From the NCBI GenBank assembly GCA_029204225.1, contig CM055092.1, positions 67,576,810 to 67,640,809 on the forward strand: a stretch of 64,000 nucleotides of DNA. The letters are read 5' to 3'. Below, in pieces: positions 1 through 11,565 of this stretch. Both the position numbers and the translations under genes were made by a program. Under the pieces are notes generated by a model that did no database searches, was not told where the DNA came from, and saw nothing but the letters and a program-made list of their open reading frames with translations. Each line of letters starts with the position of its first letter. Within the stretch, counting starts at the first letter, position 1. The DNA comes from Diphasiastrum complanatum (Eukaryota > Streptophyta > Lycopodiopsida > Lycopodiales > Lycopodiaceae).

Positions 1-2637
1 TTTTCATATAAGACCTAGAGTTTGACTTTTCAAAGGTATATTAGTCTAAAGAATTTGAAATAGCATTCATTCATCTTAATAGACTTGTCTGTCTCCTATG
101 ATAACTGGAGATCCAATTAAATGAAGAACTGTACTCAAGCATCTACGGACCATATTGTAGTAGAATAGCATACACTAAAATGCACTAAATTCTCCACAAG
201 TAAAATACTTATCTTGTGAGAATGTTTGTGAGATCCATGGGTTCTCAATTAAATTATTGGAGTAAAAAAAATTCAAAACACTGATTCAAACTCTTACTCA
301 ATTAATAGGTTAATAATTAATCATCACACTTAAGAATCTTCACTATTCCATATAATCCATCCGACAATAATTAAGTATCTATTTATGATTCATCAACCAT
401 AAATATTTCGATTCATATGATTCGTCAATCATAATTCCCTAGAATCCAGAATCATACTTAATCATTTACAAGATACTACAGTATATGTCCAACGTAACTC
501 GAGAAAAGTAAGAGTCATTCCAAAATCTTTCCATTAAGAAAATACTGGACTTGGGAATACTTTCAAACATGATTCCTTAACTGAAGTGCAAGATTCAAGT
601 TTTATAAACCACTGGTAATTAAAGTCTGAACGCATACCAAAAAATGAAAATCATCTTCAACTACAAAAAACTTTAGATTACATCTAGAACTAAATTCAGA
701 TATCCCAAGATTTGCTGAATACAATTCAGTTATTATTCTCGGATTCATTATGATTCGTTATCCAATTGAGCTCACTGGGTTACAATCACTAATGATCTAA
801 GTCCATTCCTTAATTAAGGAATACTCTACCAAGAATACTGTATATCCAATGCACATATTTTTAACTTGATGAACCCAAAATGATTCACTAATCATGCATC
901 TTACAAGTAATATAATTCAAAAACCATTAGTTCCTGGTGAATCCACATCACACTGATCGTTTTACCAATTAACTTCATCTTGGAGTAATCAAGTACTCAA
1001 GTTAATTGCCAATGATTTAGAAATCTCAAATGTCTAGGTGAAGAATTCAATTATACTAGTATGACACCACATTTAGATCCTTACCCAAATCATTTATAAG
1101 TTAATCCATAAATTTTTCATACAAAGATTTGTTAACTCTGCAAGTATCTGTCAAAACAATATTTGATCATATGTTCATGTTCACCGACTAGATTAAGTGC
1201 ACCAAATAACCCTAGTAACCAGGAATACACAGTAGATTCATACAAGATTAATTGTGCACATATGAATAATTCACTATGACCCAGTACATAAACACATTCT
1301 TATCTGGCAAATTCCTCCAGAATCCACATATGTTACTCACATATTTCACTGAGATCTTGTAACTCAACTACAAAATAATTTCTAAATCTCATGAGTAAAT
1401 AACATATTCGAGAAATCTCTGAGACGAATAACATTCAATCTCAGCAGTTTTCCAATCCAACTTACCTTCTAATTACATAATTCCTTCGACTCAATCAATC
1501 CCTCACTGATCCTAGTACTAAAACTAAGATTAGGTTGATCCAATACAGAACTCTCAGACTTAAATTATTCAAACTTGCTTCTATTCCAATCAAAATGGAA
1601 TTGGTAACCTTTGACCTTTTACTGTACTACTTATAGATAATGATTCAAATATCAAACTTGTTCTAGTTCCAGATTGTCCACACAATCCCTAGAGAATTTC
1701 TCTTATTCAAAAAGTTCCAATTAGGTATCTTACTCTGAATCTATCCGAAATTACTTTTAGACCAAATCTTATTTTTATACCACAGTAAGGTTCTCTTCCG
1801 AAAACTATGCAACCTACAGATTTAGAATTTTATCTCACCACTTCACCCCTCCTTTTAAAGAAATTATAAATTTCAATAAAAGTTAATTGGAAAGATGATA
1901 TATGAAAATATCCAAATTAGTAATAAGTGTATTCCACAAAAGGATTCACTCTATTACAAACATGACTTTCCCATCAAATATTTTCAACCCGAGTGACAGA
2001 AACTACCATTCTATCGAAATCCATTTACGCAAAAAGAGATATTCTAGAGATAGCATTGTACCAAGAAATCTAATTCCTATATTGGTACTATTCTTCACTT
2101 TTTCGTCAAGATCGGCTTAAAAAGATTCATTCCAAAGAACCGATTATTACAGCTTGACCAAAGATCCAATAGTACCAAAGTTCCATAAATATGGGCTTAC
2201 GTGTATCTGTCGATGTAAGAAACAAAGTCCATGTAACTATCAAAAGTTATATCATTAGAAGATTTTCTTAAATTGACAATTGAGCACCGAGAAATCAAAT
2301 TTCTGTAACCATGTGCTAGTAACTTAAATTTACCGGGTTGATTTTAAGGAATTAAAAGAATTCCCCTCTAAACCAATTTAAAGTTACTCCATGTCTAAAA
2401 CCTTGAAATGCCTTGAACATCCGGCACGTAACAAGCATAGCCGTAAAAATTTCCAAAAATTGTTATTCCCAAAAAAATCCCATGCAAAAAGGAAAAAAGG
2501 CATACACCCCTCCCCAAAGGTCTATCATGTCACACACAAAAGCCCTCTAAAAACCCTAATAGGTTTTGAGTTTAGGAAGGAAAGGGCAGACCCCTGTAAT
2601 AGCCGCCACCATCGCGAAAGGAATGCTTCACAAATCG
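1..2637. other. AT-rich stretch without a recognisable gene
   Basis: No reading frame here resembles a known family. Short frames (for example 1902-2120) lack domains and codon-like composition. ATGATTC-type words recur around 380-900. It could be the non-coding part of an old retroelement, but I see no LTR boundary or coding remnant to support that. Confidence 0.5.
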
Positions 2638-2659
2638 TGAGAGAGAGAGAGAGAGAGAG
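2638..2659. repeat. (GA)n microsatellite
   Basis: About eleven uninterrupted GA units. Confidence 0.9.
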
Positions 2660-3858
2660 CTATTCAACAGGCAGGAACTGGTGGAATGGCGCACCTCCTC
2701 GGCCCTCTACAGAGCTCTAATGCAGCTCGCATTCAAGCGTGCATCAACCTCATCACGTTTGAAAATAGGCTTCACAGCCTACCATCGCTGTTTCTGCAAG
2801 AACTGGTTCGCACCATCCCTGGCTCGAATCAGCCAGCTGCCAACGGTCTCTACAGATCAGAACAGCTTGCCAGCTGCCATCGGCCGCCAACCACAACACC
2901 ATTTAATTAGAAGTTTCTTTCTGAGAACATCACTCCTTCAACAAGTGATTAGACAGGGAGGCGCGCCCCTCTGATTGACATCATCATGTTACAAACATAT
3001 GATCTGTTGCAGCTTACGGCTATTCAATGACAAGAATGGATTCAACAGCTTCACAGCTATTTCAAACAGAAATCCGACCTATAAAAATCAACTCTGCTTG
3101 TCAACAGATCAGCAATCACAGGCTTCCTCCACGCACTTCATCCAGAGCCCTTTGTTGTGAAAAAGCGTCCAACAGGATGTCTATTCTCAGTTACACACGT
3201 TTTTTCCAAAGCATGCATGAATTAAGACCAGTAAAACACTGTCTTGCAAGGAATAGCATCTCAGGGAATACGTTTATCTCTGCTATGTAGACAAATACTC
3301 TGCTCAACAAATAATTAGGGCAGCAACGGCAATTTTCCTCAACATTCTTGCACATGCAGGTTAACAAGATTATTATGGAAAACACTAATCCTCACATGCA
3401 TTCATTGGAATCATGTTTTTAGTTATTAACAGTCCATACCAAACTGGATAAATTGATTTGCTTCAATCTACCTATGAAGCAAACTAAGAACAAGATTCAG
3501 AACATTAAGAGTTATCCATGCATCCAAATTATAAACCGATCATAATACAGCCAAGAAACAAGCAATCAGATCTATCATAACAGATCCTTCTACATCACTT
3601 GAAAGCTTCATCAAGAAATCTGGAAATACTAATGAATTTATACTAATTCCTAGCATATTTAATGGAATCATATCCATAGAAGAGCTCACTATCAACAATT
3701 CCGGAAAACTTGCTTCAAAACTGGAATTAGTGAATCCATAACTGCCCTTCTCTTGAGAATTCAGCACTTCAATCCGGAATGCAAATCCAAGCGCTTCCAC
3801 CTTCCAAGCCCGATGTAGAGCTTGCCTCGACTCCTATCCAAGACCGCATCTTAGCCGA
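2660..3858. other. Unassigned stretch with higher GC in its first part
   Basis: Two overlapping plus-strand frames (2681-2974 and 2686-2910) and a minus-strand frame (3540-3800) are open but match nothing I recognise, and no frame stands out. If the primer-binding site at 3859-3870 is real, this would be the start of the internal region of a minus-strand retroelement. That is inference only. Confidence 0.3.
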
Positions 3859-3870
3859 GCTTTGATACCA
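3859..3870 (-). other. Primer-binding-site-like sequence, inverted
   Basis: On the minus strand this reads TGGTATCAAAGC, one base different from the initiator-tRNA-type site TGGTATCAGAGC used by Copia-A at 4865. It abuts TGTGAAGACCCC at 3872, a typical LTR terminus. This implies a minus-strand retroelement whose 5' LTR begins at 3872 and extends right, or a chance match beside Copia-A's LTR. Confidence 0.5.
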
Positions 3871-4178
3871 ATGTGAAGACCCCAAAATGATTACCCCTAA
3901 GATGAGGATATGAGAACACAATAAGAGAGACTATGGAGCCAAACCGCCCAACCAATCCTAGATCAAACTTGAATCTAGCCCCCAAGCCATGCCATGTGAA
4001 GCAAGAGGAGAAGAGAGAAACTAGTGACCTAAACCCAATATGTCGACAGGAGAATCCTTACCTCATGACATCTAAAGTTTCTTTGGTCTCAAGTTCGAGC
4101 CTTCCCTTGGAAACCAAGAAGCATTATATAAAGAGTAGAGTCATGTGCATGAAACTATGCAACCCCCATGTAAGTCAA

Positions 4179-4188
4179 CTATAAATAG
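4179..4188 (+). promoter_or_regulatory. TATA-like box upstream of Copia-A
   Basis: CTATAAATAG matches the plant TATA consensus. If the LTR starts at 3872, it would sit in U3 about 690 bp before the LTR end. Confidence 0.35.
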
Positions 4189-4407
4189 ATCACATCTCTT
4201 CATGCAGTCCCCTTGCCTGTATCCATCACACAGACATGCAATACTCCATATGTCTCAACTAGAGTGTTTGGGTCCTCTCAAGGTAATTAGTCACAAACAG
4301 GCCTTGACTTGGAATTAAATCTGGGGATGACCAATAATCTCGAACATTGGAGGGCCGGTCTACCATATTAGGACTATTCCAGGTCCTTAACCGAATATGG
4401 CCATAAC

Positions 4408-4864
4408 ACCTACCAAGCATGACTCTGGATCTAGGCTAGGGTTTTCACTTTAGGGCAAGAAAGTCTTGTTACATGCTGGATTTTCACCTAACTTTGCAAA
4501 GGAAGAGTCTTTTACTATGTATTTCCATTCTCCATAGTGAGGACATAGAAACGTTTTGGAGCCTCAAGGAGAAACTCGGATTTTCTCTCTTTGTATGATG
4601 ATAGTGATTGATTCCAATGAAACCCAGCTTTGGCACACTTCAAACTTTGTCTACAGGCCGTACAACAGTTTGCTTTTCACACGTGTGAACTAAGGATTAA
4701 GTTTTTGATCAATGCTTTCATTGTCTTTACTTGTTTTCTATCAAGCTGCTAAACTAGATCTTGATTTGTTGACTAGTATCTGATAGATTGTTAATCAAGC
4801 ACACAATCAACCTTGTGGATCATTCAAAGATCCATTTATGGTCCTTAATACTGTATTTTCAACA
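4408..4864 (+). repeat. 5' LTR of Copia-A (conserved portion)
   Basis: Aligns by eye with 9281-9750 apart from about twenty substitutions and a short extra segment in the 3' copy. It ends in CAACA immediately before the primer-binding site. The left limit is uncertain; sequence from 3872 to 4407 may belong to the same LTR. Confidence 0.8.
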
Positions 4865-4877
4865 TGGTATCAGAGCC
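4865..4877 (+). other. Primer-binding site of Copia-A
   Basis: TGGTATCAGAGCC directly follows the LTR end and is complementary to the 3' end of initiator methionine tRNA, the usual primer of plant Copia elements. Confidence 0.9.
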
Positions 4878-5501
4878 AAGTACAAGGCTATTGATCAATG
4901 TTTAAGACTAATTGAATTTTAGCAGGTTTTTGGTGCAAAAAGCTAGTATTGGAAGGGCGAGCTGGTATCCAAGTTTTGGTGAGAGGATTTGATCCCAAAC
5001 TTTTTCTAGATCAAAATCCATATTGTTCACACGTGTGGGCCACTCTAAACCAGCATTTAAACCCCTATATTCATTGGATTACAGTAATTTCATCTGAAGT
5101 CAGCTTGATGTAATTTTTGGTGCAAATCTTAGGATAAGCTACCAAGATCACTTGCCATTGATTAGTTTTGGATTTGATTCATGATAACTAATTAATCTAG
5201 GCTAAATTCAAGCCCTCTTAAAGTGAAAAACAGGTCTTGAAAGTACATCAAAGTGATAGAGAGAGATAGAGTCATTCTATTGTCCAAAAATAGCCAAGAT
5301 TGGCAAGGCAAGATTTGCTTGAGAGTAGTTTTCACTTCATCTTATCTTCATTCCAACCTTGTGAGGGAGTGATACAACTGTGATTACAAGTCCATCTGTT
5401 GGATTAGAAATCAAATTTGAGTGAACACTGCAAGTTAGAAACCTTTGTGAGTTTCAAGTTCAATCAAGTCTATATCTTGTGTGTAGAATTTCACTAGTAA
5501 G

Positions 5502-7000
5502 ATGGGATCAGTTGGAGCATACCTTCTAGAAGCTAGTGAGAGGTTAAATTCTACCAATTATGCTATTTGGAAAGTGAGGATGGAGTCACTCATGGTGCTC
5601 CAGGATCTTTATGAGTTTCTAATTGATGATGAAGATGAACCTCTAGGTGCACATGAATTAGTGAGATACAAGAAGAGATCTAGGTTAGCACTTCATTGTG
5701 TGAAAATGAATGTGAGCAATGATCTTCTAAGAGAAGTATCATCAAGTAAAAGTGCTAAAGAGCCTTGGGAATCTTTAAAATCAATCTATGAGTCTAGTAA
5801 CACTTCGAGGGTTCTCATGCTTAGGAATCAGACGCACAAGATTATGTGCTCAGAATCAAATCTCTAAATAGGGAGTTAGCTTCCATTGGAGAGAAGATTC
5901 AAGATGGAGAGCTTGTTCAGATTGTCCTTAATGGTCTAGGGAGTGGCTTTTCTAATTTGGTCCCAAGCTTTGCTATCCAAGACACTTTGCCCACTACAGA
6001 AAAACTTCATAGTGTAATAGTGGCTGAAGAGTGTAGGATGATGCACACCAATGCAAGAATGAATTCTATGTCTCTACAGGATGGTGATGAGAAAGCAAAT
6101 TTTTTATTCAAAGGTAAGAAGAAGACCAATGGCAAGAAGAAGCACTTCAAAGAGACCAAGGAAGAGGATGATGCTTCAAGCTCAAAGGGCAAGATCAAGG
6201 ACAAGTCCAAGTTCAAATGTTTTTTCTGTGGAAAGAAAGGACATTTTGCATTAGAATGTCTCAAGAAGAAGGCACGAGAGAACAAACAAAGCAACATTGC
6301 ACATCAGGAGGAGGAGGAGGATGAAGAAGAGTCATCTTTGATGGTTTCCAACAAACCTCCATCATCCAAGAGCAACACCAATGATTCTTGGTGGATTGTC
6401 AGTGGGGCTAGCTCCCACATGACATATCAAAAAGACATTTTTTTCACTTTACTTTCTTACAATGATGTACATAGATCAATCTATACTGCAAGTAGTCAAG
6501 AATGTAAGATAAGTGGAATAGGAACCATTCCAATGTATGTTGGATCATCCAAAAGGATGAATATTGAGAATGTTCTTTATGCTCCTAAGTTAACTAAGAA
6601 TCTGCTTAGTGTTGGCCAATTAATGGATAATGGCCTTGATGTACAATTTAAGCATGGAGTTTGTTCCATTCCTAGAAATGATGAATGTATAGCTAAAGGC
6701 TTTAAGCAAGATATTTTGTTTAAACTTGATGCTGATATTGCAGTGGAGAGTGTTAACTTGGCAAAGGTGGAGATATCAAAGCTGGAACTATGGCACAAAA
6801 GGTTGGGCCATCCCAACTTCAAAGCCATGGAAACTATGTGTGCAAAGGAGCTTGCACTAGGCCTCCCCAAGCATTGGTCAAAGTGTGGGAAGATATGTGA
6901 AGCATGTAGCCTCTCAAAGACTCACAAACTACCCTTCTCAAAATCTACATCAAGATCAAGCTCTCCTCTTGAACTCATCCATCCATTCGGATGTTCATAG
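5502..7000 (+). pseudogene. Copia-A gag, zinc knuckle, protease and GAG-pre-integrase (broken)
   Basis: The frame starts at ATG 5502 with a UBN2-type gag (motifs LNSTNYAIW, ALHCVKMNVSND, PWESLKSIYE). Near 5830-5870 a short deletion shifts the frame and gag continues in the frame from 5846. A CCHC zinc knuckle (CFFCGKKGHFALEC) lies near 6218-6260. The retropepsin region near 6391 reads WWIVSGASSHMT, with Val where the family has the catalytic Asp. The GAG-pre-integrase block LWHKRLGHPN follows near 6787, with a CxxC pair near 6890-6906. The frame is lost near 6975, where CATC is tandemly repeated. It once packaged and processed the element; it cannot make a functional polyprotein now. Confidence 0.85.
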
Positions 7001-9263
7001 CTTTTCACATGAGTCTAATGGTGGTGCCAAATATTATGTAATCTTCATTGATGACTATTTTAGAGATTGTTGGATGTACCTCTTGTCTAGCAAATCTATG
7101 GTGTTTGATTCTTTTGTAAAGTTCAAGACTTTGGTAGAAAATCAGCTTAGTACCAAGATTAAGGTATTAAGGATTGATAATGGAGGTGAATATATCTCCA
7201 ATAAGCTGATTGACTTTTGTAGTTCTAATGACATAAAGAGGGAGTTGTCATGTCCATACACCCCTCAACAAAATGGAGTGAGTGAGAGAATAAATAGATC
7301 TCTTTGTGAGTGTGCTAAGGCCTTAAGGCTAGATGCTTTTCTACCCAAACCATTTTGGGGTGAGGCAATAACTCATGCTAATTATTTGTGCAATAGATTG
7401 CCTAACCAAGCCATTGGAGGAATCACACCATTTGAAGCTCTATTTGGAGAGAAGCCCAATCTCAAGGATCTCAAAGTTTTTGGATCCACTTACTATGTAC
7501 ACCAATCCTTGGATACAAGGAACAAGGATGATGCAACCTCCATCAAAGGCATCTTTGTGGGATATGATGAGAATAACAAAGGATATAGAGTCTTCAATCC
7601 CATCACTAGCAAGGTGATAGTGAGTAGGGATGTTATTTTTTATGAAGGACATGCTTGTGATTTGGATGATAATGCTACTAATCATCTTGATGCCAAGGAT
7701 CATGCTAGGATGGAGGAGGAGCTTCCAAGTGAAGAAAAACTTGAGGATCCACCTCAAGATGCAAGAACTCCAAGAACTCCAATAAGATCTACAAGGGCAA
7801 GGACCGAGCCATTGAGGCTCACCTATGATGCTCAAGGTGATCAAAGGGAAGGCTCATCATCTTTCACATCTTACACCTTTCTTACTTCAATGTTAGATGA
7901 GCCAACATGCTATGAATATGCTTGTAAATCTAAGAGTTGGATGGATGCTATGCAAGTAGAGTATGATGCTCTCATTGAGAATCATATTTGGGATCTTGTG
8001 AATCTTCCTCAAGGGAAGAAACCACTTGATTGCAAGTGGGTGTTTAGATTGAAGTATAATCAAGATGGATCAATAAGTAAGCATAAAACTAGGCTTGTAG
8101 TCAAAGGTTTTTAAGAAACCAAAGGCATTGATTATGATGAGACTTTTGCTCCTGTGACTAAGCTTGTTACAATCAGGTTGATCATTAGTCTTGCTACAAC
8201 CTTCAATTGGGAGCTATTCCAACTAGATTTCACAAATGCATTCCTCAATGGTTATTTGGAGGAAGAGATCTACATGAGGCAACCTGAGGGCTTTATCAAG
8301 GCAAAGCATGAAGGAAAGGTGTGTTTCTTAAAGAAGAGCCTTTATGGGCTCAAGCAAGCACCTAGAACATGGTACTCTAGGCTAAACTCTTTTCTCATTT
8401 CCATCAATTTTGTAATGAGTGCTTATGATCAATCATGTGCTTAAAATTTCATGATGGCAAGATTATTATTCTTGTTTTGTATGTGGATGACATTATCTTG
8501 AGTGGTAATGATCTAGATGAAATTAGAGATGTAAAAATTGCTTTGGCAAAAGAGTTTAAAATGGTAGATCTCGGCCTATTAAGCTTCATTCTAGGAATAG
8601 AGGTTATTAGAGGATGTGATTTTAGCTTTATTTGTCAATCTAAGTATGCAACATCCAACCTAGATAGATTTGGAATGAAGAATTGTAAAAGCATGGAGAC
8701 ACCAATGGAGCAACATGTAAAAGCATCTATTGATGGTGATGAAGCATCCTTTGAGGACATCACATTATATAGAAGGCTTATAGGCTCCTTGATTTATTTA
8801 ACTATAACTAGACCTGATCTTAGTTATAGTGTTGGAAAGTTAAGCCAATTCATGCAAAGTCCTCTAATTTCACATTGGAAGATGGCCAAAAGAGTTCTTA
8901 GATACATTTCATCTACTAAGATTTTTGGCATTTTGTATAGAGGGACTAATCTTGGCTTAAGAGCCTATAGTGACTTGGATTTTGCAGGTGACAAAGTGGC
9001 CCAAGAGATCAACAAGTGCTTTTGCCACCTTTCTATGTGATGGAGTAGTATCATGGCTTTCCAAAAAGCAAGATACCATCTCCTTATCTTCCACAGAATC
9101 TGAGTACAAGGCCTTGACATCAACATGTAAGGAGGTCTTGTGGCTCAAAAGGCTATTGGTGGTGCCACATGGCAATCTACACCTCCTGTACGTTACCACG
9201 AGTCAAGAGGAGTGGTTGTGTCCATTTGGTAGTGATTTCTACTTTGTAGGATCTAGACCTTGA
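6885..9263 (+). pseudogene. Copia-A integrase, reverse transcriptase and RNase H (broken)
   Basis: The integrase core keeps its three acids (SDVHS, RIDNGGEY, QQNGVSERIN). RT follows (KWVFRLKYNQDG). An in-frame TAA at 8112-8114 interrupts it just before the ETFAP block. [19 protein letters not shown] and LYGLKQAPRTWYSR are present, then a one-base deletion near 8432 shifts the frame. The catalytic box YVDDIILSG is intact near 8480. RNase H follows (YSDLDFAGD, SWLSKKQDTISLSSTESEY), with a one-base insertion near 9000. The homology stops near 9160, so the CDN and HxxR blocks of RNase H are gone. Lesions are small indels and one nonsense change, typical of neutral decay. Confidence 0.85.
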
Positions 9264-9280
9264 TTTATGATGAGATTTGT

Positions 9281-9750
9281 ACCTACCAAGCATGACTCTT
9301 GGATCTAGGCTAGGGTTTTCACTTTAGTGCAAGAAAGTTGAGTCTACTTGCTTATTACATGCTGGATTTTCACCTAACTTTGCAAAGGAAGTGTCTTTTA
9401 CTATGTATTTCCATTCTCCATAGTGAGGAGATAGAAACGTTTTGGAGTCTCAAGGAGAAACTCAAATTTTCTCTCTTTCTATGATGATAGTGATTGATTC
9501 CAATGAAACCCAGCTTTGGCACACTTCAAACTCTGTCTACAAGCCGTACAACAGCTTGCTTTTCACACGTGTGAACTAAGGATTAAGTTTTTGATCAATG
9601 CTTTGATTGTCTCTACTTGTTTTCTATCAAGATGCTAAACTAGATCTTGATTTGTTGACTAGTATCTGATAGATTGTTAATCAAGCACACAATCAACCTT
9701 GTGGATCATTCAAAGATCCATTTATGGTCTTTAGTATTGTACTTTCAACA
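9281..9750 (+). repeat. 3' LTR of Copia-A
   Basis: Begins at ACCTACCAAGCATGACTC, matching 4408, and ends TTTCAACA like the 5' LTR. It has a short extra segment near 9330 absent from the 5' copy. No polypurine tract precedes it. Confidence 0.8.
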
Positions 9751-10077
9751 AAACCTCCCTCAAGTTTCCCTCTAATATCCTACATCTTTCAATGGATGTC
9801 GGCTTTGAAAAATATGCCCTTCAACTTAAAAATGTTGCATTCTGAATTCCTACAAATATCAAAGATTGTCGTCAAGGAGAACAAAGGGTGGGAGCAAGGC
9901 GAGTAAAATACGGTGAGGGAGGCAGGGGGCGGCGGGTGCCAGGAAAGAGGGGGGAGAGGGGGCGGGTTTGGGCGAGTGAAGCAGAAGGGTCACAAAGAAA
10001 AGAACGAGTAATTTTTTTTTCTCACACATGTGGCAAGTCATTATTACTCGCACGTGCAATCAATACATTTTTTTATT
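9751..10077. other. Unassigned stretch with a G-rich segment
   Basis: Positions 9905-9985 are strongly G-rich. No gene or repeat boundary is recognised. Confidence 0.4.
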
Positions 10078-10192
10078 TAGATGTGAAAAATGCTTCTTGG
10101 TTTCCAAGGGGAGGCTCGAACTTGGGACCAAAGAAACTTTGGATGCCAAGCCAACCAACTGAGCCAACCCCGTTGGGTAGATGTGAAAAATG
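10078..10192. repeat. Target-site duplication of the SINE (15 bp at each end)
   Basis: TAGATGTGAAAAATG occurs at 10078-10092 and 10178-10192 without mismatch, directly flanking the tRNA-like insert. Confidence 0.85.
10093..10177 (-). mobile_element. tRNA-derived SINE or tRNA retropseudogene, 85 bp
   Basis: On the minus strand the insert carries an RNA polymerase III A box, TGGCTCAGTTGG, at internal positions 12-23, and a B box, GTTCGAGCC, at 57-65. The 33-base spacing is normal for a tRNA. It is flanked by 15-bp direct repeats TAGATGTGAAAAATG (10078-10092 and 10178-10192), the footprint of LINE-type target-primed insertion. There is no long body or A-tail, so it is close to tRNA size. An ordinary tRNA gene is unlikely because of the flanking repeats and poor cloverleaf ends. 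Confidence 0.8.
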
Positions 10193-10480
10193 GCAAAATT
10201 TCAAATTGAAAGTCTAGGAAAAAGCTAACGAAGAAATAAAACTTCAAAGCTGAAAAATTGAAGTGCTTCTCTCTCACTTGGAAAAAAACAACAAAAATTT
10301 CCAAAATTCTAGCCCTTTTTCACTATTGCTATTTATGCTTCCAAAAACCCTAAAAATGTAATCCTATCCCTAAATCAACCCTAGCCCTAGATCTGAAACA
10401 ACATTACTTCCTGATTGCACTTTGACGAAATTTATGATTGCTCAGAATTCTTGCTCAGAAACACTAACGGATGATGGCTC

Positions 10481-10588
<108 letters not shown>

Positions 10589-10617
10589 GCACGTTCTCTA
10601 TCTCTCAGCAGCTAAAG

Positions 10618-10620
<3 letters not shown>

Positions 10621-10705
<85 letters not shown>
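10621..10705. repeat. (CT)n microsatellite
   Basis: About 42 uninterrupted CT units. Confidence 0.97.
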
Positions 10706-10708
<3 letters not shown>

Positions 10709-10902
10709 CCCTCTCTAGGTCTATGTTGTTATCAACATATTTTTGCATAAATCTCTGTCTCTCTCGACTCACTACATCGAGGGTTTTGGTTAGGACGAAT
10801 GCTCTCTCAGCTCTCTCCTATCTCTCGCTCTGCTGGGTGTGTGTCACTTGTTGCCCACAGATCATTACTCACCTATGCACTGAAACATTGCTCTCTTTCG
10901 TT

Positions 10903-10978
10903 CCTCCTTTAATCTCTCTCAGATTGCTCTCTTGTCCTCCTTTAATCTCTCTCAGATTGCTCTCTTGTCCTCCTTTGC
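10903..10978. repeat. 33-bp tandem repeat, about 2.3 copies
   Basis: CCTCCTTT starts recur at 10903, 10936 and 10969 with matching sequence between them. Confidence 0.8.
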
Positions 10979-11079
10979 TCCATCCTGAACTGGCACACCA
11001 ATCCACATTAGCCAAACTTTAGAAAGATTTGTCTGTCGTGGTCCAAACATCGATCACGTTTTTCCATCACATGTTGCAG

Positions 11080-11081
<2 letters not shown>

Positions 11082-11142
<61 letters not shown>
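11082..11142. repeat. (CT)n microsatellite
   Basis: About 30 CT units. Confidence 0.97.
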
Positions 11143-11146
<4 letters not shown>

Positions 11147-11467
11147 TCCATCGTGCTGTACTTTTTTCTAGAAATTTCGAGATTGCGCTATGATTCTAGA
11201 ACATTCTCTGTTCTCCAAGTTGCACGTCAACTGCTCACGTTAAATGCTCGTCAGTGCCATGGATGAAGTTTTAGGGCACACGTGGCCCAATCAAAATTCC
11301 AAAATCAATTTTTCTCTACAACAGCCTACATTCTCACTAATTTGATCATAACTCTCTCAAAATTTATCCAAATCACAAAAACAAAATACCTCCAAAAAGC
11401 TAAGAACAAGCTCTATCAGCCCATAGAATCATATCAATGATTGAAGGTGATTTGGTGGGTCAAATTT

Positions 11468-11565
11468 ACCACAGAATAGGTCTGAAAATTTTGAAAAAAA
11501 ATTCACCACAGAATAGGTCTGAAAATTTTGAAAAAAAATTACCACAAAATAGGTTTGAAAAATAG
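11468..11565. repeat. 36-37-bp tandem repeat, about 2.6 copies
   Basis: Units begin with ACCACAGAATAGGT or a variant at 11468, 11505 and 11541. Confidence 0.8.

Larger units (their letters stand above)
4408..9750 (+). mobile_element. Copia-A, decayed Ty1/copia retrotransposon
   Basis: The element has paired LTR sequence (4408-4864 and 9281-9750), a primer-binding site directly after the 5' LTR, and the order gag, zinc knuckle, protease, integrase, RT, RNase H, which defines Ty1/copia. The coding region is broken by at least four frame changes and one nonsense codon. The RNase H tail and polypurine tract are missing before the 3' LTR, so its left part is probably deleted. The 5' LTR may really begin at 3872: TG at 3872, a TATA-like box at 4179 and CA at 4864 would give a 993-bp LTR, with the 3' copy truncated at 9281. 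I find no matching target-site duplication. Confidence 0.88.

Noticed and set aside
3933-4184. 83-codon frame as a small gene
   Set aside because: No domain, and it lies in probable LTR sequence.
6007-6297. Minus-strand frames opposite Copia-A gag-pol
   Set aside because: Shadows of the gag and pol frames.
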